Assembly (NCBI GenBank): GCA_030426805.1
Contig: JAUHXU010000004.1
Location: 296,792-360,791 of the forward strand
Direction of reading: 5' to 3'
DNA length: 64,000 bases
DNA from: a bacterium
Lineage (GTDB): Bacteria > Planctomycetota > JAFGQW01
Shown: in pieces, positions 47,165 to 54,711 of the stretch
Layout of the letters: every line of letters begins with the position of its first letter
Numbering within the stretch: position 1 is the stretch's first letter
Notes under the pieces: model-generated
The model's database searches: none
What the model was told of the DNA's origin: nothing
What the model saw: only the letters and a program-made list of their open reading frames with translations
Made by a program: the position numbers and the translations under genes

Positions 47165-49504
47165 TCACTTCTCCGGCGTCGCCGGCGCGGGCGTCGGCTC
47201 CGATTCCGGCTCGGGCTTCGGCTTCGGCTCGTCCTTCGGCGTGGCCGGCGCGTCGGCCGGCCGAATGACGCGATCGCTCTCCGGCACGACCCGCTTGTCG
47301 CTCGGACTGTGGATCACCGGCAGGTCGAACGCACCGGTCGCCTCGGCATCGCGGATCGTCTTCGTCCGGTCGAGCATCTCCCAGCGACGGCCGAACTCCG
47401 GATCGACGAGTTCGATCTGGCCCTGCAGCGCCGCGATCTGCGTCTTGCGCTTCGTGCTCTCGTCCTCGAGGTCCTTGAACGTCGGATCGGACAGGATGCG
47501 CGGCGTCAGGAAGAGGAACAGCGTGTTCTTCTGGTGGCGCGTCTGCGTCGTGCGGAACAGGAAGCCGATCACCGGGATGTCGCCGAGCAGCGGCACCTGG
47601 TTGGTCACCTCGGTCTGGTCGTCGAGCGTGAGCCCGCCGATCACGACAGTCGCGCCGTCCGGCACGGTGACCGACGTCGTCACCTCGCGCGACGTCTTCG
47701 GCGGCGGGAGGCCGTCCGCACCGCCGACACCGAATGCCTCGACGAGGAAGCGGATCTCGAGCCGCAGGTATTCGTCGGTCGAGATGTGCGGGCTGATCGA
47801 CAGTTCGATCGGCGCCTCCTCGAAGCCGCCGAACGTCTGCGTTGACACCTGCCCGACCGCACCCTGGTTGAACTGCGACACCGCGACCGAGCGCGACACC
47901 TTGATCGTCGCCTCTTCGTTGTCGTTCGTCAGGATGCTCGGCATGCTGAGCAGGTTCGTGTAGCCCTTGGTCTGGAACGCCTGGATCAGCACCGGGAACA
48001 GGAAGCCGTCGCCGTCGAAGATGCCGAAGACGCCGCCCTGGTTCGTGACCGAGCCGGCGCCGTTGATCGCGGGGATCCGGCCGATCGTACCGTTGGCGGC
48101 GTCGACGCGCACATCGCCCACGCCGAGGTTCGTGAAGCCGAACGGGCGGAACGTCGCCGCGAGGTCGTTCTTCGCGTCGAACGCGCCGAGCTCGACGCCG
48201 AGGTTGACCTGGTCGTCGTGGCGCAGCTCGAGGATCGCCGCCTCGACGAGCACCTGCGACTTGCGCACGTCGAGCTGCTTGATGATCTCGATCACCTCGC
48301 TGACCTGCGACTTCGAGCCGCGGATCAACACCGCGTTCGAGCCGGTGTCGGCGACGATGTCGACGTCTTCACCGCCGCGCGACGTCGACAGCGAGCCGCG
48401 TCCCGGGCCCGCGCCAGGCGTGGTGCTCGACGAACTCGAGGCACCTTCCATGATCTCCTGCAGCGTCTCGACGAGATCCTCTGCGACGCTGTTGAGCAGC
48501 GGGTAGACCGTCACGCGCCCGGTCGACGCCGGCACTTCGGTATCGATCTGCTTCACGAGCTTCGCGATCATCTCGTGTTGCTCGCGTGTCGCGTAGACGA
48601 CGAGCCGCGACGCGCGATCGTCCGGGATGATCTTCGGCGCCGGCACCTGCTTCGGACCGCCGATTCCCTGCACCGCGGGCGCTCCGCCCGGCTGCTGCGA
48701 CGCTTGCTCCTCGAGGATCTGCGTCAGCATGCCCTCGATCTCGTCGGCGCTCGCGTGCTCGAGTTGGATCAACTCGAGCGTCTGATCGAACTTCGTGCCC
48801 TGCTTGTCCATCTCCTTGATCAAGCGGGCGATGTGATACACCTCGGGACCGAAGTCGACGATGATGATCGAGTTCTCGCTCGGTGCCGGGATGATCGCGT
48901 TGCCGTAGCTCGTGCTGCCGGTTGCGCTCAACCGCTGGATCTGCGTCTGGATCTGCTGGACGTTGACGTGTTTGACGTGCACGGTCGTCGCGATCAGCAC
49001 GTACGCGTCCTTGTACTTCTCCAACTCCTCCGACGGGACGAAGATCCGGTGCGTGCGGCTGATCGTCGGCGCCTCGAGGCTCTCGACGAGGAGGAAGCTC
49101 GCGCCCTCCGGACCCGACGGGATCAACGCGAGGTTGTGCACCCGCAGGTTCGTCCGGACGAAGTTGAGCAGCGCGCTCTTCGGGATCTTCATCTCCTCGG
49201 TGATGACGACCCGCTTCGTGTCGACCTTCGCGTTGTTCAGCGCCGCCGGCGCCCAGATCAGGTGCTGGCCCAGCGCCTGGCCGGCCCAGCGGATGAACTT
49301 CTCGAGCTGGATGCCGTCCTTGTCGGTCGAGAACGCGAAGACCGGCTCGTCTCCCGTCGTGTCGACCACCGGAGCGGGCGGGGGCGGATCCGCCTCGTTC
49401 TGAGCGAGACCGGGGGCCCCGAGGAGCAGCGAGAGGCCGAGTGCGGCGACCGAAACGGCGCGTCCCGCCCGGTCCCCGTGGGGCGCGTGTAGACCCATCT
49501 TCAT
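47165..49504 (-). CDS. gspD: Type II secretion outer-membrane secretin GspD
   Basis: 779 residues; a second Met two codons in is also possible. A signal peptide (VAALGLSLLLGAPGLAQ) precedes an N0-like domain, then repeated N-type modules (VHVKHVNVQQIQTQIQRLSA; LIQLEHASADEIEGMLTQIL; VTVYPLLNSVAEDLVETLQE) and the secretin domain (QVLVEAAILELRHDDQVNLG, VTTSVTVPDGATVVIGGLTL, VPLLGDIPVIGFLFR). It forms the outer-membrane gate. The C-terminus is Pro/Glu/Lys-rich rather than a typical S-domain. First gene of the gsp operon. Confidence 0.94.
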   Translation of the reverse strand: MKMGLHAPHGDRAGRAVSVAALGLSLLLGAPGLAQNEADPPPPAPVVDTTGDEPVFAFSTDKDGIQLEKFIRWAGQALGQHLIWAPAALNNAKVDTKRVVITEEMKIPKSALLNFVRTNLRVHNLALIPSGPEGASFLLVESLEAPTISRTHRIFVPSEELEKYKDAYVLIATTVHVKHVNVQQIQTQIQRLSATGSTSYGNAIIPAPSENSIIIVDFGPEVYHIARLIKEMDKQGTKFDQTLELIQLEHASADEIEGMLTQILEEQASQQPGGAPAVQGIGGPKQVPAPKIIPDDRASRLVVYATREQHEMIAKLVKQIDTEVPASTGRVTVYPLLNSVAEDLVETLQEIMEGASSSSSTTPGAGPGRGSLSTSRGGEDVDIVADTGSNAVLIRGSKSQVSEVIEIIKQLDVRKSQVLVEAAILELRHDDQVNLGVELGAFDAKNDLAATFRPFGFTNLGVGDVRVDAANGTIGRIPAINGAGSVTNQGGVFGIFDGDGFLFPVLIQAFQTKGYTNLLSMPSILTNDNEEATIKVSRSVAVSQFNQGAVGQVSTQTFGGFEEAPIELSISPHISTDEYLRLEIRFLVEAFGVGGADGLPPPKTSREVTTSVTVPDGATVVIGGLTLDDQTEVTNQVPLLGDIPVIGFLFRTTQTRHQKNTLFLFLTPRILSDPTFKDLEDESTKRKTQIAALQGQIELVDPEFGRRWEMLDRTKTIRDAEATGAFDLPVIHSPSDKRVVPESDRVIRPADAPATPKDEPKPKPEPESEPTPAPATPEK

Positions 49505-49563
49505 CGTGGTTCAGCTCGTCGGTATGGGGTGAAATTCGGCCGGTTCCGGTCCCTGGGCCGCAG

Positions 49564-49592
49564 ATTCTATGGCCCTTAGAAGGACCGTTCAA
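49564..49592 (-). promoter_or_regulatory. Promoter of the gsp operon
   Basis: On the minus strand TTGAAC (49592-49587) and TAGAAT (49569-49564) are separated by exactly 17 bp. Initiation near 49557 leaves a leader of about 50 nt. The consensus match and the location make this a good candidate for the promoter of all seven gsp genes. Confidence 0.65.
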
Positions 49593-49704
49593 ACGGATAT
49601 TCCCGCGAATCGCCGCGAGGCGCCGGTCTCGACCGTCCGATCGGGCTCCGACGACGCCGTCTCACATAACGTCCGGTCGAGCATACCCTTGCGGTGGCTC
49701 AATC

Positions 49705-49713
49705 TGATATGAT
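49705..49713 (+). promoter_or_regulatory. Extended -10 promoter candidate for the HU-like gene
   Basis: TGA-TATGAT is an extended -10. No clear -35 lies 17 bp upstream (ACCCTT). Initiation near 49720 would make a leader of about 310 nt before the ATG at 50031. Confidence 0.4.
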
Positions 49714-49733
49714 CCTCGATCGACTCGGGAAAT

Positions 49734-49763
49734 CGACGGTGCGCCGAGCGGGCGGCACCGTCG
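49734..49763 (+). other. Hairpin in the HU-gene leader
   Basis: CGACGGTGC (49734-49742) pairs perfectly with GCACCGTCG (49755-49763) around a 12-nt loop. It starts about 14 nt into the predicted leader. Confidence 0.5.
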
Positions 49764-50030
49764 GGTGGATCGGCCGGGAGCCGACGAGCCGCGCGCAGCC
49801 GGCCCGGCCCGTAATCGGTCGCGCGGCCGAGGTTTAGGAAAGCCGTCGCACGGCGCGGCGCGGCGGCTCGAAGCGAGACCGAGCGTCCCGAAACGATGAC
49901 GTCGAGTGGCAAGTGTAATGATCGCAAGCAGCTAACGCCGATAGGGGGCGTGCGCATCGGCGTCGCCGCGGCTGACGTAGCGATCGCGGAACTGGACCGT
50001 TGTTCTTGCCGCACTGTTGGGGAGTGAGAG

Positions 50031-50408
50031 ATGTCCACGATCACGAAGAAGGAACTCGTCTACCGGATCGCCACGAAGACCAACCAGAAGAAGGTCGTCG
50101 CGAAGAAGATCATTCAGCACTTCATCGACGAGGTGATCACCGAGCTCGAGAAGGGCAACCGCCTCGAGTTCCGCGAGTTCGGCGTTTTCGAGATCAAGGA
50201 GCGCGCACCACGCGTCGCCCGCAACCCGCGCACGGGCGACGTCGTCGAGGTGCCGGCCAAGCGCGTCGTTCACTTCAAGGCCGGGCGCCTGATGAAGGAG
50301 CGCGTCTGCGACGCGCCGCTTCGCCCCGCCGCACAGCCCGCCACGGCCGCGTCGTTCAACTCGACGAACAACCGCACCGCCGGCGCCGAGCTGGAAGCCG
50401 AAGCGTAG
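50031..50408 (+). CDS. HU/IHF-family DNA-binding protein with C-terminal tail
   Basis: 125 residues with a GGGGAG ribosome-binding site. The HU fold is recognisable: MSTITKKELVYRIATKTNQ helices, IIQHFIDEVITELEKGNRLE, then FREFGVFEIKERAPRVARNP (the beta arm with the conserved Arg-Asn-Pro) and VPAKRVVHFKAGRLMKE. About 30 extra residues at the C-terminus (Ala/Thr/Asn-rich) go beyond the usual 90-95. It bends and wraps DNA in the nucleoid. The tail is lineage-specific. Confidence 0.93.
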   Translation: MSTITKKELVYRIATKTNQKKVVAKKIIQHFIDEVITELEKGNRLEFREFGVFEIKERAPRVARNPRTGDVVEVPAKRVVHFKAGRLMKERVCDAPLRPAAQPATAASFNSTNNRTAGAELEAEA

Positions 50409-50423
50409 CGCCGGAGTCGACGG

Positions 50424-52310
50424 TCAGCGAACGGTCGGCGCGAAGCGCTCCGGCCGGCGCCGGATCTCGCGCAGCCACTCGCCCGCCACCGCCTCGTCGA
50501 GGCGGATGCGCCGGTCGTCCCAATTGTCGAGCGACGTCGGCGTCCGGTAATAGTGGCGCCGCTTCGAGCGCAGCGTTCGCGAGAGCCCTCGGACGTTGTA
50601 GGTCCGATAGAGGGCGTAGTTCGCTCGAGCGCGCGTGATGCCCCCCTGGCGGATGCCGTCGAGCAGCCAGGGCAGCGTGTCGCGCGAGCTGAGCTTTCCG
50701 GCCGCGGTGACGAGATCCGACGTCGTGACGTTCGTCGGGTCGTCTCGGTGGATCCGGGAGAGCAGCGAGACGAGTCGGCGCGTGCCCTCCGCCGATGAGC
50801 GGCCGGCCAGGCGACACGCGATCCGGCCGACGCGGCGACGCACGTCGAGGTCTCCATCGTCGTAGACGCGTTCGAGCGCATCGACGATCGCCGCGCGATC
50901 CTTCGCCGCACGCAGGACGATCGCACATCGCGCCTGCGCCTCCTCGGAGTCGGCCGCGCCGGTCGCGAGCCGGGTGATCGCGCGATTCGCGAGGACCCGA
51001 TCCGCGCCGAGGTCACCGACGCTGACGATCCGCCGGCGAACATCGTCGGGCCACTGCTCGCCGAAGGCGATGTCGGCGAGCATCGCGCCGGCCCGCGGCA
51101 GCGCGAACGGCACCGAACGGAGCCGCGTCAGGGCGGTCAGCGCCGCGCGACGCAACGCGGGATCCGTGCCGTCACGGGATTCGGTCAGCATCGCCACCGC
51201 GCACGCGTCCACCTGCGCGGCGACCTTCTCGCGCTGTCGCGCCTCGATGCGCGGCCAGCGCCGGACGATCTCGCGCGTGCGATCGGAGGCGAGTCGCATC
51301 GCCAGCCCGCGCGAGAGCCACGGGCGCCCGCTGGTCGCCTGGCCCTCGACACGCCCTTCGATCGTCCGCTCGAAGAACAGCAGCGCCTGGGTGTCGGGCG
51401 CCTCGTCGCGCCACGCGTGCAGCAGCGTCCAGTGATAGAGCGGATCCTCGGCGAAGCGATGCACGTCGGCGCCGCCGGCGGTCGCCGTGCCGCGGGTGAC
51501 GTCGCGCACGACCCGGGCCTGGGTCCGCCAGTCGCGGAGCACGTTCATGCCGGAGACGATCTGCGACGTGAACAGCAGCGCCGACACGAGGAGGAACGCA
51601 CCGGCCCACACCGTCGCCTCCCGGCCCGAGCGGCCCGGCCGCCTCGCCGCGAAAGACGCGATCAACGTCAGGGTCAGGAGGCCGGCGACGATCAGCCCGG
51701 CCACCACCGCGTAGATCATGAAGCCGGCCCGGAACTCGTGGAGGCCGACGTCCTCGGCGGTCGCGATCAGGTGGGAACCTTCGCCGCCGAGGTGCGCGAG
51801 GTCCAGCCCCACGCCGGTCGCGATCGGCAGGGACGCGAGGCCGGCCGCAAGGGCGACCGGAAAGACGAGGAGGTTCGCGATCAGCGCGAGGATCGCGAGC
51901 CAGGAACGACGCGGCTTCGTGCGTTGCGGGGTGGGCGTCGCGCCGGCCCGTGGCGGGGCGGGCGCGACCGCGCGGGGTTCGACCGGTGGGGCGTTGGGAC
52001 CGGTCGGCAACGGCTCGAGGTAGCGCTGCGACCGGCGCACCCAGTTCAAGCCGATCCAATAGACGCCGGAGAAGAACAGCAGGTAGAAGACGCGCGCGCG
52101 CCCCGGGAACGAGGCGGAGTGCATCATCGCGAAGAGCAGCAGGATCAGGTAGGTCAGCGCCGGGTGATTGAAGACGAAGTAGAGGTAGCGGTGCACGAAG
52201 CCGTAGATGAACCGATAGCCGCGACCACACTGCGTGCAGTAGACCGCCTTGCCACCCTCGCACCGCACGTCTCGGGTGAGATCACGACACCCGGGGCACT
52301 GCTGCTTCAT
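50424..52310 (-). CDS. Membrane protein with zinc ribbon and HEAT-like repeats
   Basis: 628 residues. The N-terminus MKQQCPGCRDLTRDVRCEGG with CTQC is a two-pair Cys zinc ribbon. Five hydrophobic segments follow (e.g. LTYLILLLFAMM, VFYLLFFSGVYWIGLNW, WLAILALIANLLVFPVALAA). The last 350 residues are helical, Arg/Ala-rich repeats that read as degenerate HEAT (AIVDALERVYDDGDLDVRRR). I recognise no enzyme motif. A divergent promoter region lies upstream. Its end lies 15 bp from the convergent HU gene. Confidence 0.7.
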   Translation of the reverse strand: MKQQCPGCRDLTRDVRCEGGKAVYCTQCGRGYRFIYGFVHRYLYFVFNHPALTYLILLLFAMMHSASFPGRARVFYLLFFSGVYWIGLNWVRRSQRYLEPLPTGPNAPPVEPRAVAPAPPRAGATPTPQRTKPRRSWLAILALIANLLVFPVALAAGLASLPIATGVGLDLAHLGGEGSHLIATAEDVGLHEFRAGFMIYAVVAGLIVAGLLTLTLIASFAARRPGRSGREATVWAGAFLLVSALLFTSQIVSGMNVLRDWRTQARVVRDVTRGTATAGGADVHRFAEDPLYHWTLLHAWRDEAPDTQALLFFERTIEGRVEGQATSGRPWLSRGLAMRLASDRTREIVRRWPRIEARQREKVAAQVDACAVAMLTESRDGTDPALRRAALTALTRLRSVPFALPRAGAMLADIAFGEQWPDDVRRRIVSVGDLGADRVLANRAITRLATGAADSEEAQARCAIVLRAAKDRAAIVDALERVYDDGDLDVRRRVGRIACRLAGRSSAEGTRRLVSLLSRIHRDDPTNVTTSDLVTAAGKLSSRDTLPWLLDGIRQGGITRARANYALYRTYNVRGLSRTLRSKRRHYYRTPTSLDNWDDRRIRLDEAVAGEWLREIRRRPERFAPTVR

Positions 52311-52456
52311 CGAATCACACCCTTCGAGCCGGACCGCGCGTCGGCCGGGCCGACGCCTTCACGAGACTCGGTCGGGTTCGCGTCGGCGCGCCGAGTATTT
52401 CCCGAAGAGACACGCACGTCTGCGAACGACGGACGTGCCGGGGCAGCGAAGGTCAA

Positions 52457-52484
52457 GTTATACAAATCGTGTTGACTGAACAAA
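52457..52484 (-). promoter_or_regulatory. Candidate promoter of the zinc-ribbon membrane gene
   Basis: On the minus strand TTTGTT (52484-52479) and TATAAC (52462-52457) are separated by 16 bp. The leader to the ATG at 52310 would be about 140 nt. Confidence 0.45.
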
Positions 52485-52499
52485 TTAGGATGGTATCGT
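52472..52499 (+). promoter_or_regulatory. Candidate rightward promoter with no downstream gene
   Basis: TTGACT (52472-52477) and TATCGT (52494-52499) are separated by 16 bp. No protein gene follows in this direction, since the next gene (52682-53758) is on the opposite strand; this supports a small RNA. Confidence 0.4.
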
Positions 52500-52557
52500 T
52501 TTGTCGGACGAGGGTGGACGCCACAACGGGGTGGTCGCCACCGATCGCCCGCCACGA

Positions 52558-52661
52558 CCGGCTACCCCGCAGCCCCACGCTTTCGAGCTGCACCAAGCCG
52601 ACAACCCAAACAACACGCGCCAGACGATCTCATCCATCACCGGGGTCCGCGGGGTAGCCGG
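52558..52661. repeat. Perfect 13-bp inverted repeat, 78-nt spacing
   Basis: CCGGCTACCCCGC (52558-52570) is complementary to GCGGGGTAGCCGG (52649-52661). The right arm is followed on the plus strand by five T residues at 52667-52671. This could be a long-range stem in a transcript. Confidence 0.6.
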
Positions 52662-52681
52662 CGTCATTTTTCGGACAGGCG

Positions 52682-53758
52682 TCACACGCGCGCGGCCGCG
52701 AAGCGGTCGCGGTGGCGGGCGAGGAAGCGATCGATCCAATCCGCGAGCACGTCCGCGCACGCACGGTATCGGTCCAGCGAACCGCCGAACGGATCCGGTA
52801 CGCCGCCCGCGTCGTCGTTGACGACCTCCACGCGTGACGCGACTTCCGGCACGTGCTCGACGATCATGTGCGCCGCGCTCGGGCTCATGCACGCGATGAA
52901 GTCGGCCGCCAGAAGCGCAGACGGTGTCAACGGCGCCGAACGATGGTCGGCGAGCGACAGGCCCCGCGCCGTCATCGCGGCGACCGCGTTCTCGCTCGCC
53001 GGGTAGCCCGACATCGCCGCAGTGCCGGCCGAATCGACGGTCGACGGGGCCGCGTCGCCGAACGCGCGCGCGACCGCGGCGCGAAAGAGGACCTTCGCCA
53101 TCGGGCTGCGGCACGTGTTGCCGGTGCAGACGAACAGCATCGCCGGTCCGACGATCTCGGCGAGTTCGGCGTGGCCGATCGCACCCTCGCGAACGACGTC
53201 GATCCGGTCGCCGTCGGGTCGCGCGATCGTCGACGCGGTCCCGGCCGGCGGCGGGTCGCCGGTCACGAGGACCGACACCGCGTCCGCGACCTCCGGCGGG
53301 AGGTCGGACCACGAGCGCGCCGGGGGCGCGTCGCTCCGGTTGGCGCTCGTGCCGGCGACCGCGTCGCCCGCCGCGCGCGCGAGGGCCGAGAACACCGGGT
53401 GGTCGGGCACGCGGACGCCGATCGTCGCGCCGTCGGCCCGCGGATCCGGCAGCAGCAGGGTCAGCGGTCCGGGCCAGAAACGCTGCGCGGCGCGGTGCAC
53501 GATCGGTGCCCACGGGCCGCTGCGCGCTTCGGCCGCCGCCACCGAGCCGAAGTGCTGGGTCAGCGGCTGGTCCGCGGCACGCCCCTTCGCGCCGTTCAAT
53601 CGCCGTGCGGCGTCGTCGTCGTCCGCACGGACGCCGATCCCGAGCACCGTTTCGGTCGGAAAGCCGACCATCTCGCCACGCGCCAGCGCGGCGAGGGCAG
53701 GCTCGAGCGCCGCCGCGGTGGCGTTCGAGGCGTCGACGCGAATCTCCTTCGGAGGCAT
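52682..53758 (-). CDS. Fusion: Sua5/YrdC threonylcarbamoyl-AMP synthase + YwlE-like arginine phosphatase
   Basis: 358 residues from the ATG at 53758. Residues 1-about 195 are a Sua5/YrdC/YwlC domain (GEMVGFPTETVLGIGVRADD, KGRAADQPLTQHF, WPGPLTLLLP, GTSANRSDAPP), which makes threonylcarbamoyl-AMP for tRNA t6A. Residues about 206-358 are a low-molecular-weight phosphatase: the P-loop CTGNTCR (Cys211-Arg217) and the general-acid region PDPFGGSLDRY (Asp322). Thr215 corresponds to the Thr that makes YwlE specific for phospho-arginine. In Bacillus the two functions are separate neighbouring genes; here they are one reading frame with no internal stop. Confidence 0.88.
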   Translation of the reverse strand: MPPKEIRVDASNATAAALEPALAALARGEMVGFPTETVLGIGVRADDDDAARRLNGAKGRAADQPLTQHFGSVAAAEARSGPWAPIVHRAAQRFWPGPLTLLLPDPRADGATIGVRVPDHPVFSALARAAGDAVAGTSANRSDAPPARSWSDLPPEVADAVSVLVTGDPPPAGTASTIARPDGDRIDVVREGAIGHAELAEIVGPAMLFVCTGNTCRSPMAKVLFRAAVARAFGDAAPSTVDSAGTAAMSGYPASENAVAAMTARGLSLADHRSAPLTPSALLAADFIACMSPSAAHMIVEHVPEVASRVEVVNDDAGGVPDPFGGSLDRYRACADVLADWIDRFLARHRDRFAAARV

Positions 53759-53898
53759 GGGCGATCCCCGGTTCGACTGCCGATGCGAATCGGTCGCGAG
53801 GCGCAAGCGTCGATCCGCGACCGACCGCCGGCGTGCTAAGCTTCCCGCGACGCGCGCGCCGCCGACGGGGGGCGCGAAGGAACAGCAGCGGGGCCATC

Positions 53899-54621
53899 AT
53901 GGAAGGAAACCTGCGAGAAGCCAAGAACCGACTCGCGTTTCTCGGCGCGATGGTCGGGAGCCTCGCGCACGAACTGAAGAACCCGCTCAGCACGCTGCGA
54001 CTGAACCTCGAGCTGCTCGCCGAGGACCTCGCGGAGCCGGACAGCCCGCGCGAAGCGCGCGTGCTTCGCAAGCTCGAGCTGATGCAGTCGGAGACGCGGC
54101 GCCTCGAGACGATTCTCGACGACTTCCTGCGTTACGCACGGCCGGTGCGGCTGCAGCCGGAGCCCACGGCGCTGACCGGCCTGATCGACGACGTCCTCGA
54201 TCTGATGGAGCCGCAACTCGCCGAGAGCGGCATCCGCTTGCACCGCCACTACGCCGCACGCGGCGAGCTGTATCCGGTCGACCGCGACTACTTCAAGATC
54301 GCGATCCTCAATCTGCTCGTGAACGCCGAGCACGCGATGGGCGAGGTCGGCGGCGGGGAGCTGATCGTGCGCGTCGACCGCCACGACGATGCGTTCGTCA
54401 TCCACGTGATCGACACCGGCCCCGGCATCCGACCGGATCACCTGCCGCGCGTCTTCGAGGTCTACTACTCGACGAAGCGAAACGGGACCGGCATGGGGCT
54501 CGCACACGCCCGCCGCGTCGTCGAGGATCACGGCGGCACGCTGACCGTCGAGACCGAGGTCGGCAAGGGCACCGACTTCAAGATCGCGCTGCCGTGGCCG
54601 CCGCCCGCCACCGACCGCTGA
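53899..54621 (+). CDS. Soluble histidine kinase, NtrB-like core without sensor
   Basis: 240 residues, starting at ATG 53899. The HisKA dimerisation helix has the phospho-acceptor in SLAHELKNPLSTLRLNLELL. The ATPase has the N box (LNLLVNAEHAM), the G1 box (VIDTGPGIRPDHL) and the G2 box (GTGMGLAHARR). There is no transmembrane segment, PAS or GAF domain. It probably receives its signal by protein contact. A partner response regulator is not adjacent; the NtrC-like gene at 5549-6925 is a candidate. dnaK follows but has its own promoter. Confidence 0.9.
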   Translation: MEGNLREAKNRLAFLGAMVGSLAHELKNPLSTLRLNLELLAEDLAEPDSPREARVLRKLELMQSETRRLETILDDFLRYARPVRLQPEPTALTGLIDDVLDLMEPQLAESGIRLHRHYAARGELYPVDRDYFKIAILNLLVNAEHAMGEVGGGELIVRVDRHDDAFVIHVIDTGPGIRPDHLPRVFEVYYSTKRNGTGMGLAHARRVVEDHGGTLTVETEVGKGTDFKIALPWPPPATDR

Positions 54622-54628
54622 TTACCGC

Positions 54629-54657
54629 TTGCAGCCCCAAAACCCGGACACTATAGC
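54629..54657 (+). promoter_or_regulatory. Promoter of dnaK
   Basis: TTGCAG (54629-54634) and TATAGC (54652-54657) are separated by 17 bp. The leader to the ATG is about 48 nt. No CIRCE-type inverted repeat is seen, so HrcA control is not indicated. Confidence 0.5.
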
Positions 54658-54711
54658 CTTGCGTTTCGTCCGCACCGCATTGACCCCGAGTCCACGCAAG
54701 GCCGCACCGCA

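Larger units (their letters stand above)
49593..50030. other. Intergenic region between gspD and the HU-like gene
   Basis: 438 bp with no supported gene. It holds the HU-side promoter candidate and a long leader with at least one strong hairpin, both listed separately. The stretch 49795-49925 is GC-rich except for small A-rich patches (TTTAGGAAAG, GTGTAATGATCG). I see no repeat to the 84-bp family. Confidence 0.55.
52311..52681. other. AT-shifted intergenic region with promoters and an inverted repeat
   Basis: 371 bp without a convincing protein gene. The stretch 52455-52510 is much lower in GC than the surroundings. It holds divergent promoter candidates, and the right part holds a perfect 13-bp inverted repeat followed by a T run. 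Short open frames on both strands lack ribosome-binding sites. Confidence 0.55.

Noticed and set aside
49795..50030. RNase P RNA in the HU leader (GGAAAG patch)
   Set aside because: Only one short similarity; the other conserved regions of RNase P RNA are absent.
52501..52821. Small plus-strand frame after the rightward promoter
   Set aside because: It continues antisense into the Sua5 fusion gene, starts with TTG without a ribosome-binding site and has shadow-like composition; a non-coding transcript is more likely.
54622..54711. CIRCE heat-shock operator before dnaK
   Set aside because: No TTAGCACTC-N9-GAGTGCTAA-like inverted repeat is present.
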